A stretch of 64,000 nucleotides of DNA from Prosthecodimorpha staleyi (GTDB taxonomy: Bacteria > Pseudomonadota > Alphaproteobacteria > Rhizobiales > Ancalomicrobiaceae), in NCBI RefSeq assembly GCF_018729455.1, contig NZ_JAHHZF010000001.1, positions 502,902 through 566,901 of the forward strand, in the 5' to 3' direction. Positions 62,224 through 64,000 of the stretch are shown here, piece by piece. Both the position numbers and the translations under genes were made by a program. How positions within the stretch are numbered: the stretch's first letter is position 1; every line of letters begins with the position of its first letter. The notes under the pieces are model-generated. The model worked only from the letters and a program-made list of their open reading frames with translations, was not told the origin of the DNA and ran no database searches.

Positions 62224-63489
62224 TCAGGCCGAGATGCCGGCCTGGGCCTGATCCTCGTAGGTGTAGAGGGGACGCGCCTTGCCGTCGACGACCTCCGAGG
62301 AGATCACGATCTCCTTGACGCCCTTCAGGCCCGGCAGGTCGAACATGGTGTCGAGCAGGATGCCTTCCAGGATCGAACGCAGGCCGCGGGCGCCGGTCTT
62401 GCGCTCGATGGCCTTGCGGGCGATCGCCTTCAGCGCCTCCTCGTGGAACACGAGTTCGACGCCTTCCATCTCGAACAGCCGCTGGTACTGGCGGGCGAGC
62501 GCGTTCTTCGGCTCGGTCAGGATCTTGACCAGCGCCTCCTCGTCCAGGTCCTCCAGCGTCGCCACGATCGGCAGGCGGCCGATGAATTCGGGGATCAGGC
62601 CGAACTTGAGCAGATCCTCCGGCTCGACCATCCGGAACAGCGTTCCTGTGCGCCGCTCCTCGGGCGCCGCCACGCGGGCCTTGAAGCCGATGGAGGTGCC
62701 GCGGCCGCGCTCGGAGATGATCTTCTCCAGGCCCGCAAAGGCGCCGCCGACCACGAACAGGATGTTGGTGGTGTCGACCTGCAGAAACTCCTGCTGCGGA
62801 TGCTTGCGGCCGCCCTGCGGCGGTACCGAAGCGACCGTGCCTTCCATGATCTTGAGCAGCGCCTGCTGGACGCCCTCGCCCGACACGTCGCGGGTGATCG
62901 AGGGATTGTCCGACTTGCGGCTGATCTTGTCGACCTCGTCGATATAGACGATGCCGCGCTGCGCCCGCTCAACATTGTAGTCGGCCGCCTGGAGCAGCTT
63001 CAGGATGATGTTCTCGACATCCTCGCCGACATAGCCGGCTTCGGTCAGTGTCGTCGCATCCGCCATCGTGAAGGGCACGTCCAGGATGCGGGCGAGCGTC
63101 TGCGCAAGCAGCGTCTTGCCCGAGCCGGTCGGGCCGATCAGCAGCACGTTGGACTTGGCCAGTTCGACGTCGTTGTTCTTCGACGCGTGGTTCAGGCGCT
63201 TGTAGTGATTGTGCACCGCGACCGAGAGCACCTTCTTGGCGTGCTCCTGACCGATCACGTAATCGTCGAGGACCTTTCGGATCTCGCGCGGCGTCGGGAT
63301 CCCGTCACGGGACTTGACCAGCGAGGACTTGTTCTCCTCGCGGATGATGTCCATGCACAGCTCGACGCACTCGTCGCAGATGAACACCGTGGGCCCGGCG
63401 ATGAGCTTGCGCACCTCGTGTTGCGACTTGCCGCAGAACGAGCAGTAAAGGGTGTTCTTGGTGTCGCTTCCGTTTTGCTTGACGCTCAT
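62224..63489 (-). CDS. clpX: ATP-dependent Clp protease ATP-binding subunit ClpX
   Basis: 421 residues. N-terminal zinc finger [31 protein letters not shown] (four Cys), then the AAA+ module with Walker [22 protein letters not shown], pore GYVG, Walker [12 protein letters not shown], and sensor 2 [15 protein letters not shown]. It unfolds tagged proteins for ClpP. A start at 63489 (MSVKQNGSD...) is chosen because GGAG stands six bases upstream of that ATG; the ATG at 63492 is nearly equivalent. clpP is expected upstream beyond the window. Confidence 0.97.
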   Translation of the reverse strand: MSVKQNGSDTKNTLYCSFCGKSQHEVRKLIAGPTVFICDECVELCMDIIREENKSSLVKSRDGIPTPREIRKVLDDYVIGQEHAKKVLSVAVHNHYKRLNHASKNNDVELAKSNVLLIGPTGSGKTLLAQTLARILDVPFTMADATTLTEAGYVGEDVENIILKLLQAADYNVERAQRGIVYIDEVDKISRKSDNPSITRDVSGEGVQQALLKIMEGTVASVPPQGGRKHPQQEFLQVDTTNILFVVGGAFAGLEKIISERGRGTSIGFKARVAAPEERRTGTLFRMVEPEDLLKFGLIPEFIGRLPIVATLEDLDEEALVKILTEPKNALARQYQRLFEMEGVELVFHEEALKAIARKAIERKTGARGLRSILEGILLDTMFDLPGLKGVKEIVISSEVVDGKARPLYTYEDQAQAGISA

Positions 63490-64000
63490 CATCGTCTCCG
63501 TCGGGTGCGCCTTTCGGATTCCATCGGGAACCCGTCCGGCCACCGCTGATCAGGGCGCGGCCTCCGCGGTTGCGGGGTCGCCCCCTCGACCGTCATTGGC
63601 TATCGCCCGGAAGCCCGCGTCCCGGTCGCCCGGTCCGTGGCCTCCCCTCCTCTGCCCGTCTCGCCGGGGGACCCGCCGGAACGCTCGTTCCAGGCAGGGA
63701 CCGGGTCTTCGGTCGACTTCCGATCCGTGCGTCCCGGTGCCGCCGAGAGGCGGTCGGCCGATTCGCGCGGAGTCCTGGCAGCCATCCCGTCAGGCTAGGG
63801 AGCGAAAGTTCAAGGTTGTCTTAAGAACAACCGAAACCCTCGCCGCCGTGCCCGCCGGGCTGCAGTTCGCCAGCGTGGCATCGTCCCGGTCCGCACAGCG
63901 CCCGCGCGGGGCGCGGACCGGGCGCGAACCCTGTCCTTGCGGGACCGACCCGGCCCCGCCTCGTCGCACCGCTCAGGCGGCGGCGGCCTCGAGAGCGGCG
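63490..64000 (-). other. Gap upstream of clpX to the window edge
   Basis: 511 bases. A palindrome GGTTGT (63814-63819) / ACAACC (63827-63832) stands about 325 bases before clpX and may mark its promoter region. A minus-strand stop codon is at 63973-63975 preceded by Ala-rich codons from the window edge, which could be the end of the next upstream gene (clpP would be expected, but this tail is not enough to name it). No other gene was seen. Confidence 0.45.

Noticed and set aside
63570-63824. 84-codon plus-strand frame upstream of clpX
   Set aside because: Arg/Pro/Gly-rich without a ribosome site or family match; most likely non-coding.

Overview
The window is a high-GC chromosomal stretch that looks like an alphaproteobacterium of the Hyphomicrobiales (Rhizobiales) type. 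The signs are the gyrA form with a Glu/Ala/Gly insert in its C-terminal domain, the HU / lon / clpX order, a heterotetrameric sarcosine oxidase, serine-cycle genes, and an intergenic inverted repeat of a kind common in this order. Nothing in the sequence fixes the genus. About fifty protein genes are supported. No rRNA, tRNA or CRISPR array was seen.

Layout. 1-2.9 kb: the 3' part of a CesT-type secretion chaperone gene cut by the window edge, a BenE-type transporter, a small exported protein and a frameshifted SEC-C gene. 2.9-7.6 kb: gyrA and purMN. 7.8-17 kb: a seven-gene peptide operon (substrate-binding protein, two permeases, two ATPases, two M20 peptidases) with a divergent LysR regulator. 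17-23.3 kb: sarcosine oxidase genes soxB-soxD-soxA-soxG with a divergent GbdR-like activator. 23.2-29.2 kb: a stand-alone RibD-type reductase divergent from ribA, cytochrome b561, TerC, a DUF2182 membrane protein and a UbiH-type hydroxylase. 29.3-33 kb: a lower-GC accessory island with a TacAT-like toxin-antitoxin pair plus a small third gene, a four-gene minus-strand operon (HigB-like toxin, XRE antitoxin, two unknown proteins), and a decayed IS5-like transposase. 33-43 kb: a CoA-transferase, AEC transporter, LpxL-type acyltransferase, CitE-like lyase, hspQ, LOG, an Rrf2 regulator, a short MurJ, a DGPF/ECF sigma pair and TspO. 43.3-50.4 kb: a LysR gene divergent from sgaA-mcl-mtkA-mtkB-hprA. 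50.5-52.5 kb: two tandem BioD-like P-loop proteins of unknown role. 52.6-56.1 kb: a TAXI-type TRAP transporter. 56.2-64 kb: an exported alpha/beta-hydrolase-like protein with a proline-rich tail, a YCII-like protein, HU, lon, a structured RNA region, and clpX.

How the genes work together. Sarcosine oxidase yields glycine and a C1 unit (formaldehyde or methylene-tetrahydrofolate). The serine-cycle cluster turns serine and glyoxylate into hydroxypyruvate, glycerate, malate, malyl-CoA, acetyl-CoA and glyoxylate. The window therefore encodes two linked parts of methylated-amine/C1 metabolism. Methanol or methylamine dehydrogenase and the folate genes are not in this window, so full methylotrophy is not proven. 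The peptide operon couples uptake to hydrolysis. HspQ, Lon, ClpX and HU form a stress/proteostasis set.

Most worth a second look: the HigBA-plus-two-unknowns operon (30600-32587), the tandem BioD-like pair (50499-52541), and the multi-hairpin RNA between clpX and lon (62052-62200).
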